Shown: positions 25,939-35,917, counted from the stretch's first letter. The stretch: DNA of 64,000 nt from Arundinibacter roseus (GCF_004348825.1 NZ_SMJU01000004.1:140759-204758); one strand, 5' to 3'. The notes: generated from the letters alone by a model not told the origin. A program made the numbers and translations.

Positions 25939-26739
25939 TTACTCCTGAAAAGTTGATTGTGCGGCCCGAGTGGTCATTCGAAGGGCTTGTTCTTTTCCAA
26001 GGTAAGAATCTATACCATAATGCGCAGCATACAGGAGCGGTGTGGTCAAAATTGCTACCGTACCTTTATATAAATAATTGACCAAACCTACGGCAAAAAC
26101 CTGACTGATGCTCCAATTGCCAAATACATAAAAGGCAATTCCGATGACCACGAAGCTGTCTACAAGTTGAGAAAACATCGTGGAGCCGGTGGCCCGCAGC
26201 CAAATGTACTTGCTGCCGGTTTTGCTTCGTAACCAGCTAAACACCGAAACGTCCAGAAGTTGTCCCAATAGAAATGCCGTAATCGAACCAATCATAATGC
26301 CTAGTCCCTGCTGAAAAATCCTGGAAAAAGCTTCATTTATGTTGAATGAATTTCCTGCCGAATCGGTGCTGTTGAGATCGAGCCAAAATTGGGCCGGGGG
26401 CAGTAGGGTAGTACCATATACAGTAAAAAACATGTAGACAATAAATCCGGCCGTCAGAAAAGAAATACGACGAACGCCTCGTTTCCCAAAATACTCGTTG
26501 ATGAGGTCTGAGGTTATAAATACGACCGGCCAATTGAGTACGCCCGCCGACATATTGAAATCAAGAAGTTGTCCTGCGAGCGGAATTTGTACAGGATTCC
26601 AGCCCATCATGCTTTCAACGGAAAAGATTTTCGTCCCAATTATCTCGGCAATCAAAGCATTGGTCAGAAATAATCCACAAAGAAATAAAAACAAACGCTG
26701 ACTTTTTTGCTCGTAGGCAGGCGTAGACGGTGCAGCCAT
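25939..26739 (-). CDS. Queuosine precursor transporter, YhhQ family
   Basis: A 266-residue protein with about six or seven membrane segments. Family features are the N-terminal LTNALIAEIIGTKIF, the segment FITSDLINEYFGKRGVRR and the C-terminal STMFSQLVDSFVVIGIAFY, all conserved in the VUT/YhhQ family (formerly DUF165). These proteins import queuosine precursors such as preQ0/preQ1 for tRNA wobble modification. No que genes are adjacent, and a preQ1 riboswitch was not recognised in the short upstream gap. It is 42 bases downstream of the aminotransferase gene and may be co-transcribed with it. Confidence 0.88.
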   Translation of the reverse strand: MAAPSTPAYEQKSQRLFLFLCGLFLTNALIAEIIGTKIFSVESMMGWNPVQIPLAGQLLDFNMSAGVLNWPVVFITSDLINEYFGKRGVRRISFLTAGFIVYMFFTVYGTTLLPPAQFWLDLNSTDSAGNSFNINEAFSRIFQQGLGIMIGSITAFLLGQLLDVSVFSWLRSKTGSKYIWLRATGSTMFSQLVDSFVVIGIAFYVFGNWSISQVFAVGLVNYLYKGTVAILTTPLLYAAHYGIDSYLGKEQALRMTTRAAQSTFQE

Positions 26740-26781
26740 TTGAATGGAGTATCGGGTGAAAATAGTGGTTTATGAAATCAA

Positions 26782-28026
26782 TTATTCAAGAACTTCTTCG
26801 ACCGTACGAAAGGCAGGTACACGGCGAGATTCCAGGAAAAGTTCAATCCGATCCATAGCCAGATTTAACTCATCGGCGGTAGGTAAAAACACAATGCGGA
26901 AATGATCATTATGAATGTAATTGAATCCTGTACCAGCCACAACAAGCACTTTATGTTCGCTGAGCAAATCAAAAACAAAGGCTCCGTCGTCCTTGAAATC
27001 GAAGGCATTCAGATCAATTTTAGGAAATAAATAAAGCGCACCTTTGGGTTTTACACAACTAATGCCCGGAATCGAGGTGAGCCGGTCGTATACCAAATTC
27101 ATCTGCTTGTGCAGCCGTCCCGCCGGAAGTACCAGATCCTTAATGCTTTGATAGCCTCCCAAAGCCGTTTGTATGGCGTATTGAGTAGGTACATTGGCGC
27201 ACAGGCGCATACTAGCCAACAGCAAAATTCCTTCGATGTAGGATTTGGCCCGGTGCTTGGCTCCGCTTAAAATCATCCAACCGCCACGAAATCCGGCAGC
27301 CCGATAGTTTTTGGAAAGACCGCCAAAGGTTACGCACAGGGTGTCCTCAACCATTGTGGCAATGGGATAATGCACGGCTCCGTCGTACAAAATCTTGTCG
27401 TAGATTTCGTCTGAAAAAATAATCAGGCCGTGCTCTTCGGCGATACGCGCAATGCGGGCAACCACTTCTTTATCATATACTGCACCCGTCGGATTGTTGG
27501 GATTAATGAGCACAATCCCTTTGGTGCGAGGCGTAATTTTTCGTTCCAGATCATCCAGGTCAGGATTCCAGTCTGCGGACTCATCGCATATATAATGTAC
27601 TGGTTTTCCGCCACTTAGTGCAATTGAGGTAGTCCAAAGCGGATAGTCTGGTGAAGGAACAAGAATTTCGTCACCCGTATTGAGCAGTGCCTGCATAGCG
27701 AGCAAAATCAGTTCGCTTACGCCATTTCCAATAAATATGTCAGAAATTTCTACCTGTGGAATTCCCTGCGTTTGGGTATAATGCATCACCGCTTTACGTG
27801 CTGAAAACAGTCCCCGCGAATCTGAGTATCCCTGTGCGTTACGAATATTCATAATAATATCATGCACAATTTCATCGGGGGCGTCAAATCCAAAAGGTGC
27901 CGGGTTGCCAATATTCAGATTAATAACCTTATAGCCTTGACTTTCAAGCTCCTGAGCTTTTTCGTAGACAGGACCCCGGATGTCGTATTTCAAATTATCC
28001 AACCGGTGACTTTTCTGAAATTCCAT
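26782..28026 (-). CDS. alaA: Pyridoxal-phosphate aminotransferase, AlaA-like
   Basis: A 414-residue class I/II aminotransferase. The N-terminus (SHRLDNLKYDIRGPVYEKAQ) and NLNIGNPAPFGFDAPDEI are highly typical of glutamate-pyruvate transaminase AlaA. The PLP-binding elements are NPNNPTGAVYD, IFSDEIYDKILYDG and the Schiff-base lysine in GGLSKNYRAAGFRGG. It should interconvert alanine and glutamate, although related enzymes accept other amino acids. The queuosine-precursor transporter follows 42 bases downstream. A TATCTTTG promoter element lies 39 bases upstream of the ATG. Confidence 0.9.
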   Translation of the reverse strand: MEFQKSHRLDNLKYDIRGPVYEKAQELESQGYKVINLNIGNPAPFGFDAPDEIVHDIIMNIRNAQGYSDSRGLFSARKAVMHYTQTQGIPQVEISDIFIGNGVSELILLAMQALLNTGDEILVPSPDYPLWTTSIALSGGKPVHYICDESADWNPDLDDLERKITPRTKGIVLINPNNPTGAVYDKEVVARIARIAEEHGLIIFSDEIYDKILYDGAVHYPIATMVEDTLCVTFGGLSKNYRAAGFRGGWMILSGAKHRAKSYIEGILLLASMRLCANVPTQYAIQTALGGYQSIKDLVLPAGRLHKQMNLVYDRLTSIPGISCVKPKGALYLFPKIDLNAFDFKDDGAFVFDLLSEHKVLVVAGTGFNYIHNDHFRIVFLPTADELNLAMDRIELFLESRRVPAFRTVEEVLE

Positions 28027-28064
28027 AAAAACGAGATGAATGGGATACTAATATAGATTTTGCC

Positions 28065-28072
28065 CAAAGATA
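28065..28072 (-). promoter_or_regulatory. Possible -7 box for the aminotransferase gene
   Basis: The minus strand reads TATCTTTG, an exact TAnnTTTG match, 39 bases before the ATG. No TTTG was seen at the expected -33 position. Confidence 0.35.
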
Positions 28073-28242
28073 CAAAAAATGTGCACCTGTACCTGCCTGA
28101 TCCATTTTTCTGGCTTTCTGCTGTTCGGTGAATTGTATATATTGGAAAGAATCAATATGAAAATTTGAGCTAATCGGGGGAGTACTTCACTACTGTTAAC
28201 CCTGAAAAAGGGTTCTATGGTAGCGCACAAAAAAGCCTGAAA

Positions 28243-28356
28243 ATGATAAGTCTGAAAGAATTATTGGAACAAGCTCAGCAAGAGCCTACTACAAATCTTA
28301 ATTGCGTTATTGACTTCATGGTTACTTCAAATAGCTTCTTTTCACCCATTGATTAA
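28243..28356 (+). CDS. Possible 37-residue peptide
   Basis: The frame runs from an ATG (MISLKELLEQAQQEPTTN) to TAA, giving 37 residues with an amphipathic first half and a hydrophobic middle (VIDFMV). The composition is protein-like, but the frame is short, has no recognisable family and no clear start signal. It could be a small peptide, the remnant of a longer gene, or chance. Confidence 0.25.
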   Translation: MISLKELLEQAQQEPTTNLNCVIDFMVTSNSFFSPID

Positions 28357-28526
28357 GCAACAGAGAATACTTCAACCTATTTTTTAAAAAAAATCAAAAA
28401 TCTGTGTATGAATTATATACAGGTGAAAAAATGGTGTATCCCAGGTGTGGGGATATTGGATTTAAACAGTAAATTGCTGCACCTTTTACCTTTATTGATT
28501 AAACAATTGTTTGTATTTCGGATACT

Positions 28527-30851
28527 ATGAAGAAACGAATTTTTCTGGCAGTTGCCTTCACAGCTACTTTGGCGCTCGCCATTGTATCTTGTTATAAAAG
28601 TGATAAACTCTTTCAAAAGTCCAACGAACCCGAAACTGTCAGCTACAACTTTCATATACGCCCGATTTTATCGGATAAGTGCTTCGCCTGCCACGGGCCG
28701 GACGCCAAAAAACGGGAAGCTAATTTGCGACTTGATTTGGCTGAAACAGCTTTCTTACCTTTAAAAGAAACCAAAGGGGCCTTTGCGCTTGTGCCCGGAA
28801 AACCCGAAGAGTCTGAACTGTACCGGCGGATTACTTCTTCTGATCCTGCCTATCAGATGCCTACACCCGAATCTCATCTGGGAATGTTGAGCGAGGAAGA
28901 GATTGGTTTGGTTAAAAAGTGGATTAAACAAGGGGCGAAATACGAAAAACACTGGGCGTTTGTAGCTCCTGTAAAAGCAAAATTACCCGAGCTGGATGAA
29001 GAAGCGTGGCCAAAAAATGAAATCGATCATTTTGTACTTGCCCGCATGGAAGCCAAGGGATTAGCGCCGAATGATGTAGCTTCCAAAGAGCATTTACTTA
29101 AACGTGTTTCTCTCGACCTGACCGGATTAGTTCCTTCGCTGGATCTAATGGATCGGTTTTTGGCAGATGACAGCAACAATGCTTTTGAAAAAGTTGTAGA
29201 CGAACTTTTGAAGCAAAAGGCCTATGGAGAAAAAATGGCGGTTCATTGGCTGGATGTTGCGCGCTATTCGGATTCTTATGGCTATCAGGACGATAACGTG
29301 CGCACGCAATGGCCCTGGCGCGATTGGCTCATTCATTCCTTCAATAAAAATATGCCCTACGATCAGTTTGTGACGTGGCAAATTGCGGGCGATTTATTGC
29401 CAAATGCAGATAAAGAGAAGATTTTGGCAACCGGGTTTTATAGAAATCATAAGTATACGGAAGAAGGCGGCGTGATTCCGGAAGAATATAGGATTGAGTA
29501 TGTCCTGGATAAAACCAAAACGTATTCCAAAGGCATTTTGGCAATGACCGCTGAATGTGCACAGTGTCACGATCATAAATATGACCCGATTTCACAAGCC
29601 GATTATTTCAGTCTTTTTGCATTTTTTAATAATCTAAATGAAGTTGGCTACGAGGGGGATGTCTCGCAATCGAAGCCGGCTAAAAATCCAATTCTGCAAA
29701 TTACCGATCAGGACGCTAAGCAGTTGCTCACGTTTATCAACCGACAAGATACAAGCGCTCTGTATGTGTCAGTTTTGGGTGAGCGCGATACGCTTCGCAA
29801 AACCTATATTCTGGATCGGGGCGTGTACGATGCACCAACCACCGAAGTGCAGGCCCGGCCACTAAAAGCGGTTATGCCGTTTGACGCCAAGCGTTATCCA
29901 AGAAATCGTCTGGGACTCGCCAAATGGACCACCGATCGGAAAAATCCGCTGACGGCGCGGGTGTTTGTCAATCAGATGTGGCAGCAGTTTTTTGGCCGGG
30001 GGCTGGTCAAAACTACCGGCGATTTTGGCATGCAGGGCGATTTACCTTCGCATCCAGAACTTCTGGATTGGCTGGCCGTCGATTTTATGGAACATAACTG
30101 GGATATAAAACGCCTTATTAAACAGATTGTTACGTCGGCGACCTACCGGCAATCAGCTCGAATTGACCCAAAAAAATTGGCGGTAGATCCCGAAAATATT
30201 TACCTGGCTCGCGGTCCACGCTACCGCATACCGGCCGAGTTTGTGCGCGACGTAGTGCTTTCGAGTAGCGGCCTGCTCAATCCCGAAATCGGTGGGCCGA
30301 GCGTAAAGCCCTATCAGCCCGAAGGCCTGTGGGAAGCCGCAACCTCCGGTCGGGGAGAGTTGCGGGTGTACAATCAGGATAAGGGGAAAGCACTGTATCG
30401 TCGGGGCATGTATACGTTTATAAAGCTAACTGTCCCGCCGCCTTCCATGATTATTTTTGACGGCAGCAACCGCGATCAGTGTGAGGTAGTTCGCTCCAAA
30501 ACAAATACACCTTTGCAGGCGCTTGTCATGATGAACGACCCGACGGTATTGGAAGCGTCGCGCGTACTGGCGCAAAATCTGATGAAAGAAAAAACATCAG
30601 CAGATGCAAAAATTACCAAAGCTTTTCGGCGTATTGTATGCCGCACACCTACCGCCAAAGAAATGAAGGTTTTGCAGGGTTATTTTCAGGAACAGGCTCA
30701 GCTTTTTAAACAAAAAAAACTGGACCCTACAAAAATTCTCAACGCGGGCGAGTATCCGCAGGCTACTATTTCGGACAAGGCGTCATGGGCAGCTTTGATG
30801 CAGGTCATTACCACGATCTATAATATGGAAGAAGCAATTACCAAAACCTGA
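28527..30851 (+). CDS. Planctomycete-type cytochrome lipoprotein (PSCyt1-DUF1549-DUF1553)
   Basis: A 774-residue lipoprotein (lipobox AIVSC22). A cytochrome-like PSCyt1 domain carries C52-F-A-C55-H56 in the context [20 protein letters not shown]. It is followed by DUF1549/PSCyt2 (starting near [12 protein letters not shown], with [14 protein letters not shown] further on) and DUF1553/PSD1 ([20 protein letters not shown], later [13 protein letters not shown]). These proteins are abundant in Planctomycetota and scattered in Bacteroidota; their function is unknown, with a proposed extracytoplasmic role linked to complex carbohydrate use. It is the first gene of a plus-strand module with the DUF1501 and DUF2231 proteins. 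Confidence 0.9.
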   Translation: MKKRIFLAVAFTATLALAIVSCYKSDKLFQKSNEPETVSYNFHIRPILSDKCFACHGPDAKKREANLRLDLAETAFLPLKETKGAFALVPGKPEESELYRRITSSDPAYQMPTPESHLGMLSEEEIGLVKKWIKQGAKYEKHWAFVAPVKAKLPELDEEAWPKNEIDHFVLARMEAKGLAPNDVASKEHLLKRVSLDLTGLVPSLDLMDRFLADDSNNAFEKVVDELLKQKAYGEKMAVHWLDVARYSDSYGYQDDNVRTQWPWRDWLIHSFNKNMPYDQFVTWQIAGDLLPNADKEKILATGFYRNHKYTEEGGVIPEEYRIEYVLDKTKTYSKGILAMTAECAQCHDHKYDPISQADYFSLFAFFNNLNEVGYEGDVSQSKPAKNPILQITDQDAKQLLTFINRQDTSALYVSVLGERDTLRKTYILDRGVYDAPTTEVQARPLKAVMPFDAKRYPRNRLGLAKWTTDRKNPLTARVFVNQMWQQFFGRGLVKTTGDFGMQGDLPSHPELLDWLAVDFMEHNWDIKRLIKQIVTSATYRQSARIDPKKLAVDPENIYLARGPRYRIPAEFVRDVVLSSSGLLNPEIGGPSVKPYQPEGLWEAATSGRGELRVYNQDKGKALYRRGMYTFIKLTVPPPSMIIFDGSNRDQCEVVRSKTNTPLQALVMMNDPTVLEASRVLAQNLMKEKTSADAKITKAFRRIVCRTPTAKEMKVLQGYFQEQAQLFKQKKLDPTKILNAGEYPQATISDKASWAALMQVITTIYNMEEAITKT

Positions 30852-30909
30852 GTTCTAATAAGCAGGTAGTACTTTATTTTTCAGGAAGAGAATTTCACAG
30901 ACAATCCCT

Positions 30910-32364
30910 ATGGAAAAAAATATTTTTGAATTCGGTTTAAATCAAAATAGACGTCATTTTTTGTCAAAATTAAGTCTCGGACTTGGCAGTGCCGCATTAG
31001 GCTCGCTACTGATTCCCGATTTGTTTAAGGGAGGTGGCGATCCTGATTCTCAGGAAATGCTCAATGGCCTGGCTCATTTTGCACCCAAAGCCAAACGCAT
31101 CATTTATTTGTTTCAAAATGGCGCACCCTCTCAGCTCGATTTATTTGATTACAAACCAACCCTGAACAAAATGCAGGGTCAGGATTTGCCCGCCTCCATT
31201 CGAGGAGAGCAGCGCCTCACCGGAATGACCGCCGGACAGGCAACTTTCCCGTTGGCGGGCTCCGCTTTTAACTTTAAACAATATGGCGATGGTGGCGCCT
31301 GGATTAGCGAGTTACTGCCCAATATTTCACGGGTAGCCAATGATATTTGTTTTATAAAAACCATTCATACCGAGGCTATTAACCATGATCCGGCCCTGAC
31401 TTTCTTTCAAACCGGAGCGCAGGTTGGCAACCGACCCAGTATGGGCGCATGGCTGAGCTATGGGCTTGGCAGCGAAAACAAAAATCTGCCTGCTTACTGT
31501 GTGTTGCTTTCGCGAGGCAAGGGTAACGGACAAGGCGTTTACTCCAAATTGTGGACCAACGGCTTCCTGGATTCCGTGCATCAGGGCGTGCAATTTAGTA
31601 GCGGCGAAAACCCCGTTTTGTACCTCAACGACCCCGACGGAATGAGTCAGACGGAGCGACGAAAAATGTTGGACAAACTAGCAGAATTGAACCAAAGTAC
31701 GTACGCAGAGTTTGGTGATCCTGAGATAAATACTAAAATTCAGCAGTACGAAATGGCGTTTCGGATGCAAACGGCTGTGCCCGAAATTACGGACATCAGC
31801 AAAGAGCCTGAAAGTACCGTCAAATTATACGGCCCTGAATGCCTTGTGCCCGGTACCTACGCTGCCAATGTGCTGCTTGCCCGCAAGCTTTCCGAAAAAG
31901 GCGTTCGTTTTGTGCAGCTGTATCATCAGGGGTGGGACTCCCACGGCAACTTGCCAAACGAGCTCCGGGGCCAATGTCAGGATGTAGATCAGGCCTCGGC
32001 TGCACTTATCACCGATTTGAAACAACGAGGACTGCTTGACGAAACGCTGGTAATATGGGGCGGGGAGTTTGGCCGTACTAACTACTGCCAGGGAAAATTG
32101 GCGCCCGACAATTATGGTCGTGATCACCACCCGCGCTGTTTTACGATTTGGATGGCCGGAGGCGGAGTGAAGCCTGGCGTATATGGCGAAACGGACGAGT
32201 TTGGCTATAATATTGTCAAAGATCCTGTTCATGTCAATGACTTTCATGCCACGATTTTGCATTTGATGGGAATGGATCATGAAAAATTGACCTACAAACA
32301 TCTCGGCCGCCGCTACCGTCTGACGGACGTAGCCGGGAAGGTTGTGAACGGTATCATCGCCTGA
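30910..32364 (+). CDS. DUF1501 protein with twin-arginine-type signal
   Basis: A 484-residue protein. The N-terminus NRRHFLSKLSLGLGSAALG fits a Tat signal (RRxFLxK followed by a hydrophobic stretch). The rest matches the DUF1501 family: RIIYLFQNGAPSQLDLFDYK near the start, then NHDPALTFFQTG, and WGGEFGRTNYCQG with DNYGRDHHPRCF near the end. DUF1501 proteins are related in fold to sulfatases/alkaline phosphatases and are almost always encoded next to a PSD1/DUF1553 cytochrome, as here (58 bases). A Tat signal suggests export in folded form with a cofactor or metal. The substrate is unknown. Confidence 0.9.
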   Translation: MEKNIFEFGLNQNRRHFLSKLSLGLGSAALGSLLIPDLFKGGGDPDSQEMLNGLAHFAPKAKRIIYLFQNGAPSQLDLFDYKPTLNKMQGQDLPASIRGEQRLTGMTAGQATFPLAGSAFNFKQYGDGGAWISELLPNISRVANDICFIKTIHTEAINHDPALTFFQTGAQVGNRPSMGAWLSYGLGSENKNLPAYCVLLSRGKGNGQGVYSKLWTNGFLDSVHQGVQFSSGENPVLYLNDPDGMSQTERRKMLDKLAELNQSTYAEFGDPEINTKIQQYEMAFRMQTAVPEITDISKEPESTVKLYGPECLVPGTYAANVLLARKLSEKGVRFVQLYHQGWDSHGNLPNELRGQCQDVDQASAALITDLKQRGLLDETLVIWGGEFGRTNYCQGKLAPDNYGRDHHPRCFTIWMAGGGVKPGVYGETDEFGYNIVKDPVHVNDFHATILHLMGMDHEKLTYKHLGRRYRLTDVAGKVVNGIIA

Positions 32365-32412
32365 GTTTCCAAGTTTTCGTAACTACCTCCCTTGCCTGTT
32401 GTATTTTTCATT

Positions 32413-34566
32413 ATGCTGCGTTTCAGAACCTTACTATATAACAGTACTTTTTTTCTTTGCTGTTTTCTGGCTTTTATTCTCCTATTCGAAAGCCGAATTC
32501 AAATTCCGGCCTGGCTGCAGGTTGTTGGGCGCATGCATCCGTTGCTGTTGCATTTCCCCATCACACTTCTGGTGCTTTACGGACTGGCGGTGTTGTTTTT
32601 CCCTCGCCCGCCTTCCCCGAATGCAAAACTTCCTGACTGGACCGACGACGTACTTTTGGCCGGAGCGTTCACAGCAACGCTTACTGCTTTAATGGGAATT
32701 TTGCTTTCTCAGGAGGAAGGGTACGAGGCAGAGATGATTTTCTGGCATAAGTGGACCGGCGTCGCCACGGCTTTTCTTAGTTTCGGTTGGTATAGTTTCC
32801 GCTCTGCTTTAATGGCCAAAGTTCTGCCTGCTCGCTTGTTTTCTGGGGTAGCGGTGGTTCTGATGCTCGCTACCGGGCACTTAGGAGGAAATTTGACGCA
32901 TGGAGAATCTTTTCTGATTAGTCCGCTTCTTCCGGCCAATGAAACTGAATCTGTAGCGCTTGACGAGGCGCTTGTGTTTGCTCATGTGGTACAACCTATT
33001 TTGGAAGAAAAATGCGTGAGTTGCCATAATACCAACAAAGCCAAAGGCGAACTGATTATGACCACCGCCGAACTTCTCCAAAAAGGCGGGAAAAACGGTA
33101 CGCCCTGGGATACCACGCAGGCTGATCTTGGATTATTGCTGCGGCGGGTTCACCTTGCTCCGGACGATAAAAAACACATGCCGCCTAAGGGCAAAACCCA
33201 GCTAACCGCAGAGGAGATTCAGGTTTTGGAAAGTTGGATTCGACGTGGGGCAAGTTTTATGAGTAAAGTTGTTGAGTTCCCGGCTCAGGATCCACTATTT
33301 ATCTTTGCTTCCAATCGGCTGCAATCTGGTGGTGCAGCTGAAACTTTTGATTTTGCCGCTGCGTCCGACAAAACTATTCGTGAATTAACTACCAACTATC
33401 GCGTCATAACTCCTTTGTCGGCTAACTCTCCCGGTTTGACTGTCAATTTCTTCAATGCAGCTTCTTTCAAAAGTTCGGATCTGACGGAGCTTTCTCCCAT
33501 AAAAGAACAAATTGTGGTTCTCGATGCGAGCTTCATGCCTTTACAGGATAGCGATTTGGCGACGATTTCACAATTTTCCAACCTTCGCAAACTGGTTCTG
33601 AATTTCACCGGAATCACTGGAAAAGCGTTGAATGATCTTACAAAATTGTCTAAGTTGCGAGAACTTTCATTGACTGGAAATACCATTCAATCGACTGATA
33701 TTCAGAAGTTAAAAGAAATCAGTTCTTTGCAACGGCTGTATTTGTGGAATACTGCAATTTCTCCGGAAGATTTTGTGAAAATTAGAAATGAAATGAAGAA
33801 CGTCACCTTTGAGTCCGGATTTCGGAGTGATACGGTGGTGCTTCAGCTAAATCCTCCGCTGATCGAAACCAAAGAGCAAATCATAAAAGGAGAATCGCAA
33901 ATCCGTCTGAAACATCAAATTGCCGGAACGGTTATTCGCTACACAGTGGATGGCACGCAACCCGACAGCCTGTCGTCGCTCGTGTATAAAAATGGAATTC
34001 AGATTAAAGAAAATACCCGCCTGATTGCCAGGGCTTTCAAACCCGGATGGTACGGCAGCGGAAGCGTTGAGCGGACCTATTACCGCACGACTTCTAAACC
34101 TGACAGCGTGCAGCTGCTTACCAAACCCGGTCAGCAGTATGCAGGACAAGCGGGAAAAGTATTAATTGATGGCGTAAAAAGTGACCGTGATTTCAAAAAT
34201 GGAAAATGGGTTGGATTTCGGGAAGAACCGTTGTCAGCTATGTTCTATTTTCAAAAACCAATATCTGCCCGGCAGGTTTCATTAAGTATGCTACAAAATA
34301 TCGGTTCCAGCATTTTTCCGCCCGTTCGGCTCGAAGTTTGGGGTGGGATGGAAGCCGGTAAATTGAAACTACTGGGTTCAAAAAAACTACCAATTCCTGC
34401 GGAAAAAGATCCGCGAAATGAAGATCTGCTTTATGAGTTTTCTTTTACGGCTCAGCCGCTCAAATATATCAAGGTGATTGCCGTACCTCTGGCAAAATTA
34501 CCTCCCTGGCACAGTTCCAAAGGCGAGCCCGGCTGGGTCTTTATGGATGAAATATTGATTAACTGA
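32413..34566 (+). CDS. DUF2231 / cytochrome / LRR / chitobiase-C multidomain membrane protein
   Basis: About 717 residues from the ATG at 32,413; the frame also opens at an upstream TTG. N-terminal membrane segments form a DUF2231 domain (MHPLLLHFPITLLVLYG). A PSCyt1-like haem domain follows (EEKCVSCHNTNKAKGEL, then HMPPKGK), then a short leucine-rich stretch (LRKLVLNFTGITGKALNDL, LRELSLTGN). After that comes a chitobiase C-terminal/FN3-like domain (IRYTVDGTQPDS, then LIARAFKPGW), and last an F5/8-type-C-like end. It closes the module and likely anchors the redox and carbohydrate-binding parts at the membrane. The combination is typical of planctomycete-type proteins. Function is inferred from domains only. 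Confidence 0.85.
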   Translation: MLRFRTLLYNSTFFLCCFLAFILLFESRIQIPAWLQVVGRMHPLLLHFPITLLVLYGLAVLFFPRPPSPNAKLPDWTDDVLLAGAFTATLTALMGILLSQEEGYEAEMIFWHKWTGVATAFLSFGWYSFRSALMAKVLPARLFSGVAVVLMLATGHLGGNLTHGESFLISPLLPANETESVALDEALVFAHVVQPILEEKCVSCHNTNKAKGELIMTTAELLQKGGKNGTPWDTTQADLGLLLRRVHLAPDDKKHMPPKGKTQLTAEEIQVLESWIRRGASFMSKVVEFPAQDPLFIFASNRLQSGGAAETFDFAAASDKTIRELTTNYRVITPLSANSPGLTVNFFNAASFKSSDLTELSPIKEQIVVLDASFMPLQDSDLATISQFSNLRKLVLNFTGITGKALNDLTKLSKLRELSLTGNTIQSTDIQKLKEISSLQRLYLWNTAISPEDFVKIRNEMKNVTFESGFRSDTVVLQLNPPLIETKEQIIKGESQIRLKHQIAGTVIRYTVDGTQPDSLSSLVYKNGIQIKENTRLIARAFKPGWYGSGSVERTYYRTTSKPDSVQLLTKPGQQYAGQAGKVLIDGVKSDRDFKNGKWVGFREEPLSAMFYFQKPISARQVSLSMLQNIGSSIFPPVRLEVWGGMEAGKLKLLGSKKLPIPAEKDPRNEDLLYEFSFTAQPLKYIKVIAVPLAKLPPWHSSKGEPGWVFMDEILIN

Positions 34567-34586
34567 CAAGTATCTCCAACACCATA

Positions 34587-34623
34587 CAAAAACGGCTCAG
34601 CAGATTTTGCTGAGCCGTTTTTG
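34587..34623. terminator. Bidirectional terminator between convergent genes
   Basis: A 16-bp perfect stem CAAAAACGGCTCAGCA/TGCTGAGCCGTTTTTG (34587-34602 with 34608-34623) with T-runs on both sides. It serves the cytochrome module (plus) and the collagen-like lipoprotein gene (minus). Confidence 0.93.
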
Positions 34624-34641
34624 TGCCAAATGAAAATTCAA

Positions 34642-35223
34642 TCAATTCTTAGTTGAATACTTCTTGATAGAGCGATCATTCAATTGAAGCAACTCCTGAA
34701 CTTCCTCATAGTTCGTAAAATCAACTTCTTTTCCCAAACGACCATTGGCTGCAAAATCTGCCGGAATAATCACTACGCGGAAGGTTTGGTTATTCGTCCA
34801 GCGAGGTTCGAGCGTGGTGCGATTGAACTGCGTATCAATAAAAACACTCACATCCAGAAACGTATGATCGAAGTTGTACTGCAAAGCTCCCTGAGGCAAG
34901 AAAGTGGTTTGCGGTAACAAACGCCAAACGGGGATGTCCTCGTTTCCGTCTTCAATCGTTTCCCACAAACGATAGACAAAAACGGCATCAGACTCAAAAA
35001 CCTCCACCTCATCAGCCGGAAATTCAAAATAAATGCGATAATCATTTCCAGTATTGAATGTTCCCGTAATATCAAACACAGTTCCCAAAATATTGACGCC
35101 GGGTTCTCCCTGAGGGCCTCTTGGGCCGGGAAGTCCTTCCAGACCTTCGGGTCCGGCGGGGCCTTGACAACTCATCGTGAAAGCAGTAGCAAAAAGGGTT
35201 AAGGCAAAAAGGATCTTTTTCAT
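34642..35223 (-). CDS. Lipoprotein with short collagen-like Gly-X-Y repeat
   Basis: A 193-residue lipoprotein with lipobox TMSC19. Immediately after the lipid-bearing Cys there are seven Gly-X-Y triplets (about residues 21-41: GPA, GPE, GLE, GLP, GPR, GPQ, GEP), then a beta-rich domain of about 145 residues containing VFVYRLWETIEDG and FRVVIIPADFAANGRLG. Short collagen-like stretches can trimerise and act as stalks for surface lipoproteins; that role is inference. The C-terminal domain is a type often seen in Bacteroidota but unnamed to me. It is monocistronic, with a strong terminator downstream. Confidence 0.8.
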   Translation of the reverse strand: MKKILFALTLFATAFTMSCQGPAGPEGLEGLPGPRGPQGEPGVNILGTVFDITGTFNTGNDYRIYFEFPADEVEVFESDAVFVYRLWETIEDGNEDIPVWRLLPQTTFLPQGALQYNFDHTFLDVSVFIDTQFNRTTLEPRWTNNQTFRVVIIPADFAANGRLGKEVDFTNYEEVQELLQLNDRSIKKYSTKN

Positions 35224-35494
35224 GGCAAAAAATTAAAGTTAAAAATGGATAGAAAAATTTGAGTAAAGTTCCTGTATCAAACTCCCGTTCTGACATTTTA
35301 TTGCGGGTTAGACCCCTACGCAGGCGTCAGGTTTAATCTGATGGATTGCATAAATAAAGTAATTCCTCAATTCAACCAAAAAAACTTAGTGAAAAGTAGA
35401 GGCTAATGGAAAAGCTAGGCTTTTGCGAACAGTTTGATCTTAATAACCGTTATATACGTTCAGGAATTTATAACTCATAAAACCTTCATAGACT

Positions 35495-35917
35495 ATGATT
35501 AACAGAAAAGCGACCGCCATTTGGAAAGGAACAGGAAAAGAGGGCACCGGAACTGTAAGTACCCAAAGTACTGTTTTGGACAACGCCCAATATTCGTTTA
35601 ATACTCGTTTTGCAGAAGGAATTGGCACCAATCCCGAAGAACTGATTGCCGCTGCACATGCAGGCTGCTTTGCTATGAAACTTAGCTTTGAACTCAATGC
35701 CGCAGGTTTTACTGCCGATGAGTTGAACGTAACTGCCATAGTTTCATTAGATCCTGCACAAGGGGCTATTACAAAAAGTCATTTGGTGCTGAAAGCAACA
35801 ATTCCGGGAATTGAAGCAGAACAATTTGCTGAAATCGCAGAAAAGTCAAAAAAGGAATGTCCAATTTCAAAGTTACTTACCGCGGAGCTAAGCCTTGATG
35901 CTGAACTTGTGGGGTAA
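35495..35917 (+). CDS. osmC: OsmC-family organic hydroperoxide reductase
   Basis: A 140-residue protein of typical OsmC length. The two redox cysteines are in AAAHAGCFAM (about Cys57) and KKECPISKLL (about Cys121), with the N-terminal signature ATAIWKGTGKEGTGTV. OsmC/Ohr proteins reduce organic peroxides using these two cysteines. The FAEGIGTNPEELIAAAHAGC form is that of the OsmC rather than the Ohr branch. The gene is monocistronic and ends in a terminator. No OhrR-type operator was recognised. Confidence 0.93.
   Translation: MINRKATAIWKGTGKEGTGTVSTQSTVLDNAQYSFNTRFAEGIGTNPEELIAAAHAGCFAMKLSFELNAAGFTADELNVTAIVSLDPAQGAITKSHLVLKATIPGIEAEQFAEIAEKSKKECPISKLLTAELSLDAELVG

Larger units (their letters stand above)
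28027..28526. other. 500-base intergenic region with one small open frame
   Basis: This gap separates the divergent aminotransferase and cytochrome-like genes. It contains the aminotransferase promoter candidate and a 37-codon plus-strand frame (28,243-28,356). No RNA gene, repeat or strong hairpin was recognised. The 3' part should hold the promoter of the three-gene plus-strand module; TACCTTTA before the first ATG is a partial -7 match. Confidence 0.6.

Noticed and set aside
28048-28230. A 60-codon minus-strand frame upstream of the aminotransferase
   Set aside because: It would cover the aminotransferase promoter and shows no conserved pattern.
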